From: Butyrivibrio sp. LB2008
GTDB lineage: Bacteria; Bacillota; Clostridia; Lachnospirales; Lachnospiraceae
Length of the DNA stretch: 64,000 nucleotides
Reading direction: 5' to 3'
NCBI RefSeq assembly: GCF_000621565.1
Contig: NZ_JHXZ01000019.1
Location: forward strand, 1-64,000
A model generated the notes under the pieces. It ran no database searches. It worked only from the letters and a program-made list of their open reading frames with translations, and was not told where the DNA came from. Each line of letters begins with the position of its first letter. The first letter of the stretch is position 1. The position numbers and the translations under genes are program-made. Below are positions 1 to 8,778 of the stretch, in pieces.

Positions 1-181
<181 letters not shown>

Positions 182-335
182 AAAAGTTTAATCCGGCTAA
201 GAACTTAAGCTTGGCTTTTCGTTCTGTCCGTTAATTTACATTTTTCTGAATTATTCTCTTGGAATCTTTCAGGGTTGCATTACTGTTTATTTGTCAAAGT
301 GCTTTGTTGCCGCTGTCCTCAGCGACAGCTTACTT

Positions 336-364
336 AGAATATCATAGGCCCTATGCCGTGTCAA
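336..364 (-). promoter_or_regulatory. rRNA operon promoter with palindromic spacer
   Basis: On the minus strand there is a perfect -35 (TTGACA, 359-364), a 17-bp spacer and a -10 TATTCT (336-341). The start of transcription would be near 329, giving a leader of about 150 nt before the mature 16S. The spacer contains the 13-bp palindrome CATAGGGCCTATG (343-355). Just inside the leader is a hairpin GCTGTC/GACAGC (312-329). The leader region 190-310 has a boxA-like stretch (GCACTTTGAC) typical of rRNA antitermination leaders. Confidence 0.85.
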
Positions 365-386
365 TAACTTTTTTGAATTTTTTTTA

Positions 387-851
387 TTATTTTATAAAAC
401 TTTTCCAAAAATCATTTCTGATTTTCCCAGAAAGCAGTGTCCATGCGCCTTGGAGGCTTGTCAAGAGTTTTATGTCCGTAACGTATTCTACGAGGTAAAG
501 TATCGCCAAAGCTTCAAAAAGTCCAAGAACCGCTCCAAGAATTTTATCAAACCTTCCAAGAACCGGAATTTCTTTCATCTTCCTGAGGCTCTCTCCTATT
601 CCCGTCATAAGTCTGTAAACACAAAACGCCACTATCAGATAACCAATCTTTGGAATTATTCCTCCAAAGCTTTTCTGTGTGACATTTTCCGTAATTCCCA
701 TCACAAAATATACAGAAGCAAATGCCGCCAAAACAGCAATTAAGCCTGCCGCTTCCGCAATCAGGCCACTATTTGCTCCATATGATATTCTCCATAAGAT
801 AATGCAGACCACTGCAATAGTTATAACAATCTGTGATATGTCCAAACTCAT
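387..851 (-). CDS. CvpA family membrane protein
   Basis: A 154-residue hydrophobic protein with about four membrane segments (roughly residues 5-22, 30-52, 65-85 and 100-125). The motif RFDKILGAVLGLFEAL in the second half is characteristic of CvpA/colicin V production-family proteins, whose biochemical role is not settled in Firmicutes. The start has GAGGA five bases upstream. It is the last gene of the run that begins at pfkA, and lies 17 bp after the DUF5711 gene. Its stop codon is only 22 bp before the rRNA -35 box and I see no terminator between them, so operon transcripts may read into the rRNA promoter region. Confidence 0.75.
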   Translation of the reverse strand: MSLDISQIVITIAVVCIILWRISYGANSGLIAEAAGLIAVLAAFASVYFVMGITENVTQKSFGGIIPKIGYLIVAFCVYRLMTGIGESLRKMKEIPVLGRFDKILGAVLGLFEALAILYLVEYVTDIKLLTSLQGAWTLLSGKIRNDFWKSFIK

Positions 852-868
852 AAATTTCCTCTGTTTGA

Positions 869-2092
869 CTACTTAAGCGACAATGTATCGATTCTGCTGC
901 TTGTCACCAAAGCAAAGCTGCTCATGGTGTTTGTAGGTATCATATTTCTTACAGGTTCCTCAAACTCTCCCTGGTACTTCACTTTTCCGTTCATATCTTT
1001 TAGCATGAACTCTTTTTCATTGTATATGACAATCTGCTTATTGCTGAAAATAATTTCCGAGTAATCCATATCAAAATAAGTGGTAAGCACCGATTCTCCG
1101 GTTGAATTATATACTTGCAGCCTATATTCTCCCTCTTCGGAAGATTCCGCAAACACAAGTCCCACATATGAATCGCTGAAAAAAACTGATCGTATTTCAT
1201 CCTCTCCGATCGGGTTTTTCGCGCGCTCTTTGGGTTTTTCCTTACCCGAATAAAACATGATCTCACTGTTGGAAACAGCAAACGCCTTATCCGCACTCAT
1301 GAAACGTACGAAAGGAACAACTTCTTCGCTGTAATCATACCCACTTGCCAAGTGTCCCTGCATATTTTGACCGACATCGCCAAAGTTATAAAAACCGATG
1401 CTTGTCTTTACCGCTCCATCTTTGGGATTCTGATATGCAACACACAAAAGCTCTCCGTTAGGAGAAATGCTTATACTGGCCGGATATCCCGTTTCCTTCA
1501 TTGTGGAGCGCAAATTTGCAAGCTTGTTTCCCTGAGCATCATAAAGAAAAATATGTGTTACATCCTCATCATCAAGAATTGCCGCAACAACTCCCTGTGA
1601 AGATACACAGAAATCTCTTATGGGAAATTCTGTCTTCACTTCTCCCATCGGCCCGCTGATGCTGTTCACATAGATCTCATGTCCGTTATTCTCACCTATG
1701 GCTATAGTATCCATGCAGGTTCTTGCTTTGGGATTCTGCATTTCATACGTCTGATTCCAAAGAGCCTTCCCCGTTGCATCCAGGCAACTCACGCCATCAT
1801 TACTGTACTGAATGATATGGCCGTTAAGACTGACTACCTGCGTACCGGTTCCGTTATTAACAGGTACTCCCTGTGAAGTAGAAGCCTGAGAATATTGCTT
1901 ATCACGCCAGCTGATGTATATAACCGAAGTCAGAACAGTAACACCTACAATAATAGCCACTGCTCTTATAAAAACTTTCAGCTTGTGGCTTCTTATCTTT
2001 TCCCTGTAAGAGGTCTGCCTGTCGGAAGCACCGCTCTTTTTTCTGCTATTTAATTTACCAGCATATGTACTAAAATCACGTACTTCTGCCAA
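869..2092 (-). CDS. DUF5711 family membrane-anchored beta-propeller-like protein
   Basis: A 407-residue protein with a basic cytoplasmic N-terminus (1-38), one membrane segment (about 39-62) and a long extracytoplasmic part made of repeated short beta-strand blocks, as in WD40/quinoprotein-like propellers. The overall layout matches DUF5711 proteins of Lachnospiraceae, whose function is unknown. The start is TTG with GGAGG six bases upstream. It lies 30 bp after galM and 17 bp before the cvpA-like gene in the same direction. I see no catalytic motif; a scaffold or envelope-sensing role would be a guess. Confidence 0.7.
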   Translation of the reverse strand: MAEVRDFSTYAGKLNSRKKSGASDRQTSYREKIRSHKLKVFIRAVAIIVGVTVLTSVIYISWRDKQYSQASTSQGVPVNNGTGTQVVSLNGHIIQYSNDGVSCLDATGKALWNQTYEMQNPKARTCMDTIAIGENNGHEIYVNSISGPMGEVKTEFPIRDFCVSSQGVVAAILDDEDVTHIFLYDAQGNKLANLRSTMKETGYPASISISPNGELLCVAYQNPKDGAVKTSIGFYNFGDVGQNMQGHLASGYDYSEEVVPFVRFMSADKAFAVSNSEIMFYSGKEKPKERAKNPIGEDEIRSVFFSDSYVGLVFAESSEEGEYRLQVYNSTGESVLTTYFDMDYSEIIFSNKQIVIYNEKEFMLKDMNGKVKYQGEFEEPVRNMIPTNTMSSFALVTSSRIDTLSLK

Positions 2093-2122
2093 GACAAACC
2101 TCCGTTATATCAGCTTCGTTAA

Positions 2123-3160
2123 TTATACGAACTGATAGATTGTTGTTGTATCATAAGCCTTATCAGGACCAAATACAGGTTTAGGGAATCCTTCCTGATT
2201 GATCGAGTTGGGATAAAACTGTGTTTCAAGGCATACACCTTCTCTGTTCTTATATGAAACTCCGCCTTTACAGTTCTCACCGCTAAGGAAGTTGCCGGCA
2301 TAGAGCTGAACTCCCGGAAGATCCGTGAAGCACTTCATTGTGATTCCTGTTTCAGGTGAAGAAAGAACAGCTATCTCGTTGATAGATCCATCTGCATTGT
2401 CAACAACATAGTTATGGTCGTATCCGCCAACAGCTTTAAGCTGATAGTTATCGGCTTCAATATCTTTTCCGATAGTTTTTTCCGCAAGGAAATCAAAAGG
2501 AGTTCCCTTAACACTTTCAATCTCACCTGTAGGAATCGCAGCTGAATCAATAACAGGTGTGTAATTGGATGCATTGAGTTTAAGCACATGATCAAGAATA
2601 GAACCATGACCGTTCAAGTTGAAATATGCATGGTTTGTCATATTGATAAGTGTATTTGCATCACTTGTCGCACTATAGTGGATAGATAATGAATTGTCCT
2701 CTGAAAGAGAATATGTAACTTCAAACACTCGGTTTCCGGCAAATCCGAGATCTCCGTCCGCCGCCTTAAGAGTGAATTTAACGCTGTCATCACCTTCTAC
2801 GGCATCCCATACTCTCTTATGGAATCCGTTATCCATATCTGTGTGAAGATTGTTAGGCCCGTCATTTACGGGAAGTGTGAATTCTTTTCCGTCAATCTTG
2901 TACTTAGCTTCGCAGATTCTGTTGGCTGTAGGTCCTACCGTCGATCCGAGGAAGCATGAATTCTGAAGATATCCTTCGAGATTATCATAACCAAGAACCA
3001 CATCAACAAGTTTTCCATCCTTGCCGGGTACAAAAATATTTTTGATCGTAACACCAAAGTTGATCACAACAACCTCTACATTGTTCTTGTTAGAGATGTG
3101 ATACTCGTACACCTGCTCCTTAGCGGGAGTTTCCCCAAATAACACTTTTTTTACTGCCAT
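2123..3160 (-). CDS. galM: aldose 1-epimerase (mutarotase)
   Basis: A 345-residue cytoplasmic protein of the GalM family, which interconverts alpha and beta anomers of galactose or glucose at the entry of the Leloir pathway. Visible family residues are Arg81 in TANRI, His106 in NLHTD, the catalytic His177 in TNHAYFNLNG, and the catalytic base Glu312 in ETQFYPNS. Length is normal for the family. An AGGAGG-type site precedes the ATG. It sits 27 bp after recR in the same direction, an unexpected but apparently co-transcribed partner of the DNA repair genes; no other galactose genes are nearby. Confidence 0.93.
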   Translation of the reverse strand: MAVKKVLFGETPAKEQVYEYHISNKNNVEVVVINFGVTIKNIFVPGKDGKLVDVVLGYDNLEGYLQNSCFLGSTVGPTANRICEAKYKIDGKEFTLPVNDGPNNLHTDMDNGFHKRVWDAVEGDDSVKFTLKAADGDLGFAGNRVFEVTYSLSEDNSLSIHYSATSDANTLINMTNHAYFNLNGHGSILDHVLKLNASNYTPVIDSAAIPTGEIESVKGTPFDFLAEKTIGKDIEADNYQLKAVGGYDHNYVVDNADGSINEIAVLSSPETGITMKCFTDLPGVQLYAGNFLSGENCKGGVSYKNREGVCLETQFYPNSINQEGFPKPVFGPDKAYDTTTIYQFV

Positions 3161-3187
3161 TTTACATTACCTCCATATTTATGAACA

Positions 3188-3787
3188 TTATAATTCTGTT
3201 CTACCTTCCAAAGCTCTGAGCAAAGTAACTTCGTCAATATATTCCAGGTCGCCCCCGACAGGAACTCCGCTGGCTATTCTGGTGACTTTTATGCCCGTAG
3301 GCTTGATAAGTTTGCTTATATACATCGCAGTCGTTTCACCTTCGAGACTGGAATTGGTCGCTACTATCACTTCATCAACCTCTTCCGTCTGAAGTCGCTG
3401 CATCAGCTCTGAGAGCCGTATATCTCCGGGACCTATTCCCAACATAGGAGAAATAGCCCCATGAAGAACATGGTATACCCCGTCATACTTGCCGGTCTTC
3501 TCATATGCCGCCAGATCTCTGGCATTCTCAACAACCATGATAGTCTTATGGTTTCTGTTTGAGTTACCGCATATGGGACAGATGTCTTCATCGGTAAGAG
3601 TACAACACACCTTACAATAGTGCACGTTTTCTCTTGCACTTGTTATTGTGTCGGCAAGCTTTTTCACCCTGTCTTTGGGCAGATTTATAATATAAAAAGC
3701 AAGCCTCTGCGCCGATTTACCACCTATTCCCGGCAGGGAAGCCAGTTCATCTATCAGACGATTGATATGTCCGCTGTAAAGATCCAT
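3188..3787 (-). CDS. recR: recombination protein RecR
   Basis: A 199-residue protein of normal length for RecR, which works with RecF and RecO to load RecA at single-stranded gaps. It shows the N-terminal helix-hairpin-helix (SLPGIGGKSAQRLAF, about 14-28), the four-cysteine zinc finger (C57, C60, C69, C72 region: YCKVCC...CPICGN), the TOPRIM core (VVENARDLAAYEKTG) and the C-terminal GGDLEYIDEVTLLRAL helix. Its ATG overlaps the ybaB stop as TGATG, so the two are probably translationally coupled. The order dnaX-ybaB-recR is widely conserved in Firmicutes. Confidence 0.97.
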   Translation of the reverse strand: MDLYSGHINRLIDELASLPGIGGKSAQRLAFYIINLPKDRVKKLADTITSARENVHYCKVCCTLTDEDICPICGNSNRNHKTIMVVENARDLAAYEKTGKYDGVYHVLHGAISPMLGIGPGDIRLSELMQRLQTEEVDEVIVATNSSLEGETTAMYISKLIKPTGIKVTRIASGVPVGGDLEYIDEVTLLRALEGRTEL

Positions 3788-4134
3788 CAGAAAGGAAATC
3801 CTCCGCCCAATCCGCCGGTCATCTTGCCAAGCATAGCTCCGCTCGCTTCTTCTGCCTGCTTCATAGCCTCATTAACTGCAGCAACTATCATATCCTGAAG
3901 CATCTCAACATCATCAGGATCAACTGCATCAGGTGAAATAACAACGTTCTTCAAAGTCTTATTTCCGAATACCGTAGCCTCTACAGCACCGCCACCGGCT
4001 TTTGCAGTGAACTCTTTTACCTCAAGTTCCTTCTGACTTTCCTCCATCTGACGCTGCATTCTCTGCGCCTGTTTCATAAGATTGCTCATGTTTCCGGGCA
4101 TTCCGCCTCCGGGAAAACCGCCTCTTTTAGCCAT
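3787..4134 (-). CDS. YbaB/EbfC family nucleoid-associated protein
   Basis: A 115-residue protein with the Gly/Met-rich N-terminus (KRGGFPGGGMPG), the QAQRMQRQMEE helix and the strand block TAKAGGGAVEATVFGNK typical of YbaB/EbfC DNA-binding proteins. It begins two bases after the dnaX stop and overlaps recR by one base, so the three genes form one tightly packed unit. The ribosome site AGGAGA lies within the end of dnaX. Length fits the family, and I see nothing unusual in it. Confidence 0.93.
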   Translation of the reverse strand: MAKRGGFPGGGMPGNMSNLMKQAQRMQRQMEESQKELEVKEFTAKAGGGAVEATVFGNKTLKNVVISPDAVDPDDVEMLQDMIVAAVNEAMKQAEEASGAMLGKMTGGLGGGFPF

Positions 4135-4136
4135 TT

Positions 4137-5735
4137 CTAATTCTCCTTTTCATCATCTTCTGTTACTATATCAAAATTTATAGCTTGCAGGTTTACATAA
4201 TTCTCTTCAAAAGTCTGCTGCGGCTCAATATAACGCGTCTCAAACGACACATGTTTGCCTATGGCATTATCAAGAACATTTTGAAGATCGTCAGCCGATT
4301 GTCCCGAATTATACTTATCGGCGAGCTGCTTATTATCAAAGACAATCTGCAAAGTGTCATTGTTTCCGAGACTGAGCTTTGCTCTCTGCAAATATGTCTT
4401 CATGGGATTTTCCATTCCTGCGATCACTCTGGACCAATTTGCGACTATGCGCTTTATATCCTCAGGGACAGCACGGTCAAGCACCTTCTTTTCTTTTACA
4501 TCATTATCGTTTCCGGTATTAACCGCCGAACCGGTCGCCACCGCAATCTGTCCGCCTTGAATTCCCTTTAAAAGCTTTGAATTCTCTTCATCATGTTTCT
4601 CAAGAATCCTAAGCCTGTCCTCAACCGAATCCTCTCCGGGTTCCATCTGAGGTTTACACATTTTTATAAGTGTTATCTCTATAAGCACTCTCTTCTGCGT
4701 AGCATATCTAAGCTGAGAAGAAAGCTCCGAAAAAATCCTGATATATCTAAGAAGCGTATCTACATTTACGCCCTCAGCCTGCTCTTTCAGCACTTTCAGA
4801 TTGTCCGTGGAAATATCCACAACATCTTCCATCTGATCCGAAGCCTGAATAAGCATGAGATTTCTCAGATACCAGACAAAATCGTTTACAAACTGCGAAA
4901 GCTCACGGCCCTGAACGACCACATCTGCCAATATCTTGAGTGCATCATCCGCATTCTGACTATATATTGCGGAAAAGAGCCTGCTAAACACCTCTGTATC
5001 CACAGCTCCCAGCACATTAAGAACCTTATCGTAAGTAAGTTCCTCGCCGTAGTTGAACGCAACGCACTGATCAAGAAGACTCAGTGAATCTCTCATTGAT
5101 CCGTCAGCCGTCTTGGCAATATATCTAAGCGCGCGCTCCTCAACGGTTATTCCTTCCGAATCAACTACCTCTCTGAGGCGCTCCTCAATTCTGTCCACTG
5201 TGATCCTGTGGAAATCATATCTCTGACATCTTGAAAGTATCGTAATGGGAATCTTATGAACTTCCGTTGTAGCCAAAATAAACATCACATATGACGGCGG
5301 CTCTTCAAGCGTCTTAAGGAGCGCGTTAAAAGCTCCCGTTGACAACATATGCACCTCGTCAATGATGTACACTTTGCGCTTTCCCTTCGTGGGAGAGTAA
5401 GAAACTTCATCTATGATCTCTCTTACGTTATCAACACCGTTATTTGATGCGGCATCGATCTCAATCACATTCATGCTGTTTCCTGCAGCGATTTCCTTGC
5501 ACATCTCGCATTCGCCGCACGGACTTCCGTCTATCGGATTTTCACAGTTTACTGCTTTTGCCAGAATCTTGGCAACAGAAGTCTTACCTGTTCCGCGTGT
5601 TCCGCAAAACAGGTAAGCGTGTCCGACTCTGTCAGATTTTATCTGATTTTTCAGCGTGGTTACTATATGATCCTGTCCTTTTACATCTTCAAAAACAGGA
5701 GGTCTGAATTTTCTGTATAATGCAACGTAACTCAT
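4137..5735 (-). CDS. dnaX: DNA polymerase III subunit gamma/tau
   Basis: A 532-residue clamp-loader ATPase. The N-terminal AAA+ region shows the Walker A GTRGTGKTS (about 45-53), a zinc-binding cysteine set between 64 and 79 (C...CGECEMC), the Walker B DEVHML near 128 and the sensor ATTEVHKIP. The C-terminal part is variable and matches the short tau tails of clostridia. The A-rich stretch near 4490-4510 does not form an AAAAAAG slippery heptamer, so I do not propose a programmed frameshift. It is followed directly by ybaB and recR and preceded by pfkA (33 bp gap). Confidence 0.97.
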   Translation of the reverse strand: MSYVALYRKFRPPVFEDVKGQDHIVTTLKNQIKSDRVGHAYLFCGTRGTGKTSVAKILAKAVNCENPIDGSPCGECEMCKEIAAGNSMNVIEIDAASNNGVDNVREIIDEVSYSPTKGKRKVYIIDEVHMLSTGAFNALLKTLEEPPSYVMFILATTEVHKIPITILSRCQRYDFHRITVDRIEERLREVVDSEGITVEERALRYIAKTADGSMRDSLSLLDQCVAFNYGEELTYDKVLNVLGAVDTEVFSRLFSAIYSQNADDALKILADVVVQGRELSQFVNDFVWYLRNLMLIQASDQMEDVVDISTDNLKVLKEQAEGVNVDTLLRYIRIFSELSSQLRYATQKRVLIEITLIKMCKPQMEPGEDSVEDRLRILEKHDEENSKLLKGIQGGQIAVATGSAVNTGNDNDVKEKKVLDRAVPEDIKRIVANWSRVIAGMENPMKTYLQRAKLSLGNNDTLQIVFDNKQLADKYNSGQSADDLQNVLDNAIGKHVSFETRYIEPQQTFEENYVNLQAINFDIVTEDDEKEN

Positions 5736-5768
5736 TAAAAAAATGCTCCAAACAAAACTTTTTGTGCC

Positions 5769-6842
5769 TTAATCCCCGAAGCAAACACCGAGAGCCTTGG
5801 CCTCTTTGATTATTCCGGCATCCGGTGCCACGGATTTGAGCTTGCCCGCAATATCCTTAAGCGGAACCTTTACTATCTCTCTGTTCTTGTAAGCAACCAT
5901 GTATCCATACTGCTTCTTAAGAACGAGCCATCCCGCTTCCGCTCCGAGTCTCGATGCAAATACTCTGTCGTAAGGATCGGGAACTCCGCCCCTCTGCATA
6001 TGACCGGGAACCGTAACTCTTACTTCATGTCCGGTCTTCTTCTGAATTTCCTCCGCGATCTCATATGAAACAGAAGGATATTTGCGCTTTGAGATTTTCT
6101 CTTTATATTCCTTCTTGGAAAGTTTGGCGTCCTTCTTGGATATCGCTCCTTCAGCCACCGCAATGATAGTGAACCTGCTGCCTCTCTCATCACGTGCTCT
6201 TATCGCATTGCATACCTTGTCTATGTCATAAGGAATCTCAGGTATGAGGACAACATCGGCTCCGCCTGCAATTCCAGCATTAAGAGTGAGCCATCCAACC
6301 TTATGTCCCATTACTTCAATTATAAAAACTCTTCCGTGAGAATCAGCCGTCGTGTGAATATTGTCAATAACTCCGGTCGCTATATCAACCGCACTCTGGA
6401 AACCGAAAGTCATATCCGTTCCCCACAGGTCGTTGTCGATAGTCTTAGGAAGCGAAACAATATTAAGCCCTTCCTCACTCAGAAGATTAGCTGTCTTCTG
6501 CGAACCGTTTCCTCCGAGAACAACAAGGCAGTCCAGCTTTAACTTGTAGTAGTTCTGCTTCATAGCCTCTACTTTGTCCAAACCGTTCTCGTCAGGTTCT
6601 CTGATAGTCTTAAAAGGAGTTCTCGAACTTCCGAGAATAGTTCCTCCTTTTGTAAGAATGCCCGAAAAATCCTTGGAAGTAAGCATTCGAAAATCGCTGT
6701 ATATAAGTCCCTTATAGCCATTCAAAAAGCCGTAGAATTCAACTTCTTCTCCGCTGTTGGCGATGCATTTTACAACGCCGCGCATAGCAGCATTCAAAGC
6801 CTGACAATCACCACCGCTGGTCAACATTCCGATTCTCATCAT
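5769..6842 (-). CDS. pfkA: 6-phosphofructokinase, mixed ATP/PPi-type signature
   Basis: A 357-residue phosphofructokinase that phosphorylates fructose 6-phosphate. Family motifs are SGGDCQALNA (9-18), GGNGS (110-114), PKTIDND (132-138, with the catalytic Asp136), MGHKVGWL and PGHMQRGG. The residue matching E. coli Gly104 is Gly113, which in the family goes with ATP use, while the residue matching Gly124 is Lys133, which goes with PPi-type or group III enzymes. The residue matching Asp103 is Asn112. The phosphate donor is therefore uncertain from sequence. It heads the run to dnaX; the start has AAGGAGG ten bases upstream. Confidence 0.9.
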   Translation of the reverse strand: MMRIGMLTSGGDCQALNAAMRGVVKCIANSGEEVEFYGFLNGYKGLIYSDFRMLTSKDFSGILTKGGTILGSSRTPFKTIREPDENGLDKVEAMKQNYYKLKLDCLVVLGGNGSQKTANLLSEEGLNIVSLPKTIDNDLWGTDMTFGFQSAVDIATGVIDNIHTTADSHGRVFIIEVMGHKVGWLTLNAGIAGGADVVLIPEIPYDIDKVCNAIRARDERGSRFTIIAVAEGAISKKDAKLSKKEYKEKISKRKYPSVSYEIAEEIQKKTGHEVRVTVPGHMQRGGVPDPYDRVFASRLGAEAGWLVLKKQYGYMVAYKNREIVKVPLKDIAGKLKSVAPDAGIIKEAKALGVCFGD

Positions 6843-6884
6843 AATGAATAGGCCTCCTTGAATTTTTATCGCATACTACCGTTA

Positions 6885-6913
6885 ATTATACAAAATAATA
6901 TCACCTATGCCAA
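6885..6913 (-). promoter_or_regulatory. candidate promoter of the pfkA-dnaX-recR run
   Basis: The minus strand has TTGGCA (6908-6913), a 17-bp spacer and a perfect TATAAT (6885-6890), 42 bp upstream of the pfkA start. The hexamers and spacing fit a housekeeping sigma-70 promoter well. It is divergent from the tRNA-Ser promoter. Confidence 0.75.
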
Positions 6914-6924
6914 GCTAATACCGA

Positions 6925-6953
6925 TTGACGAAGCCCTGTTTAATCAGTATAAT
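6925..6953 (+). promoter_or_regulatory. promoter of tRNA-Ser
   Basis: TTGACG (6925-6930), a 17-bp spacer and TATAAT (6948-6953) lie on the plus strand; the predicted start near 6960 is a few bases before the tRNA 5' end. Confidence 0.85.
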
Positions 6954-6965
6954 GTAAAACGTTCT

Positions 6966-7052
6966 GGAGTCGTATCAAAGTGGTCGTAATGAGGCGCACT
7001 CGAAATGCGTTTGTCCTTTTTGGGCACGAGGGTTCGAATCCCTCCGACTCCG
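6966..7052 (+). tRNA. tRNA-Ser (anticodon CGA)
   Basis: An 87-base sequence folds as a class II tRNA: acceptor stem GGAGTCG/CGACTCC (6966-6972 with 7045-7051), anticodon loop CTCGAAA with anticodon CGA, a long variable arm (TGTCC-loop-GGGCA) and the T arm GAGGG-TTCGAAT-CCCTC. The discriminator base is G, as expected for serine. CCA is not encoded. It reads UCG codons and stands alone, with its own promoter and a terminator 10 bases downstream. Confidence 0.95.
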
Positions 7053-7061
7053 CTTTTATAC

Positions 7062-7101
7062 ACAAAATAAGAGGTCTCGGTTATGAGACCTCTTATTTTG
7101 T
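7062..7101. terminator. strong hairpin terminator between tRNA-Ser and the Yip1-like gene
   Basis: A perfect 17-bp inverted repeat (7062-7078 with 7085-7101) with a six-base loop. The GAGGTCTC core is followed outward by A/T-rich arms (ACAAAATAA/TTATTTTGT), so it can act in both directions, ending the tRNA transcript and that of the convergent gene. Confidence 0.85.
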
Positions 7102-7142
7102 ATAATGGCAAAAGCACTTTTCCCATATTGCATTTACGCGGA

Positions 7143-8441
7143 CTACTTAAGAAATGCATCGGGAATGTACAATTTAACTGAATTTGAATAAACAACGAAA
7201 AGAATGATTAAAAACAACAGTATTACTGCTGAATACAGATAAAGCATAGCGTTCTTATTCGTCTTATATTTCTCAAATACTATTCCAAATACCATGCAGA
7301 GCACTACTATTCCAAAGATCAAATAGATCGCAGCTCCAAGCATAGCGCTTATCATTGTAAAGAATATTGCAAGTATAATGCAAGGAATCATGAATGCCGA
7401 CTTAATTCCGGCAATTGCAACCGCTTCCTTGAATTCCACATCGATGTTCATTGCTCTTCCCGCAGCGTACATAAGAAGTGCAAATACTACTGCGAGCAAC
7501 GCCGAAAACAGCATTGCGAGTACAAACGATCCTCCTGCAGAGAATTTATATCCCGACAGATCCATGAAAGGAAATACCTGCTCAGTCATTTCATTGTTGA
7601 TCTTGCATATAAGAACCGCAACGAAGATGGATGAGAACAGTACCTGGGCAACCATAAAAATGAGTGCCGATGTAAAATTCCTTCCTGCCGCGAAGCTTGC
7701 TCCGTTTGTTACAGGCTTGCTGAAAAGATCCACAAATCTTGCAAACGCTTCGGATGCATCCTCTTTAATTGCCGCAAGGTCAATCTCAGGAACCTTTGCG
7801 GAAGCCTTCTTAACCTGCTTAACGGGCTTTTGAGGCTCTTCCTTGATTTTCTTAACAGGCTCAGCTTTCTTCTCCTGTACCTTCTGTACTTTTTCTTCCT
7901 TAGCATCTGTCAAAGAAGCCATATCAAAAACAGGCTTAGGGTCAGGTTTAAGTTCAACCGCTTCTTCAGCTTTTACTTCCTCTGCCTTTTCTGCTGCCTC
8001 TGTCTTTACTTCCTCAACTTTTTCCTCTGCTTTTTCTTCAACTTTCTCGGCAGGCTTTTCTTCCTCTGTCTTTTCTGCCGCCTCTTCTGTCTTTACTTCA
8101 GCTTTTTCTTCCTTTTCAGCTTCAGTTTTTACTTCATTTTCTTTTTCAACTTTTGTTTTAGCCTTTGCTCTGGTCTTTTTTACAACCTTCTCTTCAAGTT
8201 TTTCCTCAGATGATTCTTCAGCTATAGCTTCCTCCGCCTCTTCAGCGAATGTGCTACGCTTTTTTGCACGGGTTGTCTTTTTCTTAGGTTTAGCCTTACG
8301 CTCTTCCTCTCCGAATTCTCCCTTATCTATCATATCAAAAACTTTTCTAATCTCATTGGCTTCACGTTTATTCTGCGCTTGCTCACACTTACAGAGTTCT
8401 CCGTCAGCAAGTTCTTTTCCACAGTATTCGCATACACCCAT
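7143..8441 (-). CDS. zinc-ribbon, Glu/Lys-rich linker, Yip1-like membrane protein
   Basis: A protein of about 432 residues with three parts: an N-terminal zinc knuckle (CEYCGKELADGELCKC, about 4-19), a long low-complexity linker rich in Glu, Lys, Ala and Val (about 45-215), and a C-terminal region with about five or six membrane segments that resembles Yip1-domain proteins. I place the start at the ATG at 8441 because GGAGGT lies seven bases upstream; an ATG eight codons earlier lacks a site. The function is unknown. Linker repeats of EEKAEEKVEE type suggest a long charged, probably helical, cytoplasmic segment. Confidence 0.75.
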   Translation of the reverse strand: MGVCEYCGKELADGELCKCEQAQNKREANEIRKVFDMIDKGEFGEEERKAKPKKKTTRAKKRSTFAEEAEEAIAEESSEEKLEEKVVKKTRAKAKTKVEKENEVKTEAEKEEKAEVKTEEAAEKTEEEKPAEKVEEKAEEKVEEVKTEAAEKAEEVKAEEAVELKPDPKPVFDMASLTDAKEEKVQKVQEKKAEPVKKIKEEPQKPVKQVKKASAKVPEIDLAAIKEDASEAFARFVDLFSKPVTNGASFAAGRNFTSALIFMVAQVLFSSIFVAVLICKINNEMTEQVFPFMDLSGYKFSAGGSFVLAMLFSALLAVVFALLMYAAGRAMNIDVEFKEAVAIAGIKSAFMIPCIILAIFFTMISAMLGAAIYLIFGIVVLCMVFGIVFEKYKTNKNAMLYLYSAVILLFLIILFVVYSNSVKLYIPDAFLK

Positions 8442-8683
8442 CTGAATTACCTCCGAGCTATCCAATCCCCTATTGCATGCTTTGAATAAAGTGCCTGATA
8501 GCCTTGTTTCTAAATTGATAATTATATTTTACTTGTAATTTAACATTCCAAGTATTATCATGTTACCATTTTTGTTACCATTACGTCAATATGTATTTGC
8601 AATAATCTATTAGCTATTTTTTGGGGGTGTTCAGTACCTATAATGCTGCTATTTCAAGCCACTTACAGTTTTTTTCTTATATA
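8442..8683. other. intergenic stretch without recognised gene
   Basis: About 240 bases of A/T-rich sequence between the Yip1-like gene and the terminator of the Nudix gene. I see no convincing ORF or RNA gene. It should hold the promoter of the Yip1-like gene; a TATAAT-like hexamer is present near 8524-8530 on the minus strand but no well-spaced -35 was found. Confidence 0.5.
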
Positions 8684-8722
8684 AAAGAAAAACCGACTGC
8701 AAGCAAATACCCCTGCAGCCGG
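8684..8722 (-). terminator. rho-independent terminator of the Nudix operon
   Basis: On the minus strand a nine-base stem CCGGCTGCA/TGCAGTCGG (8714-8722 with 8693-8701, one G-U pair) is followed by TTTTTCTTTT. It lies about 60 bases after the Nudix stop codon. Confidence 0.8.
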
Positions 8723-8778
8723 ATTATAATTCTGTCATATTCTGTTAAAAAAGAATTATCCCAAAACCATATCTCGGA

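Noticed and set aside
4490-4510. Programmed frameshift in dnaX
   Set aside because: The A-rich run lacks a slippery AAAAAAG heptamer, so a short gamma form cannot be supported.
4185-5087. Open frames on the plus strand across dnaX
   Set aside because: They are opposite to a certain gene and have no supporting start sites.
7843-8445. Long open frame on the plus strand opposite the Yip1-like gene
   Set aside because: It is rich in Ser, Phe and Ala only because it mirrors the Glu/Lys-rich linker; it has no ribosome site or family pattern.
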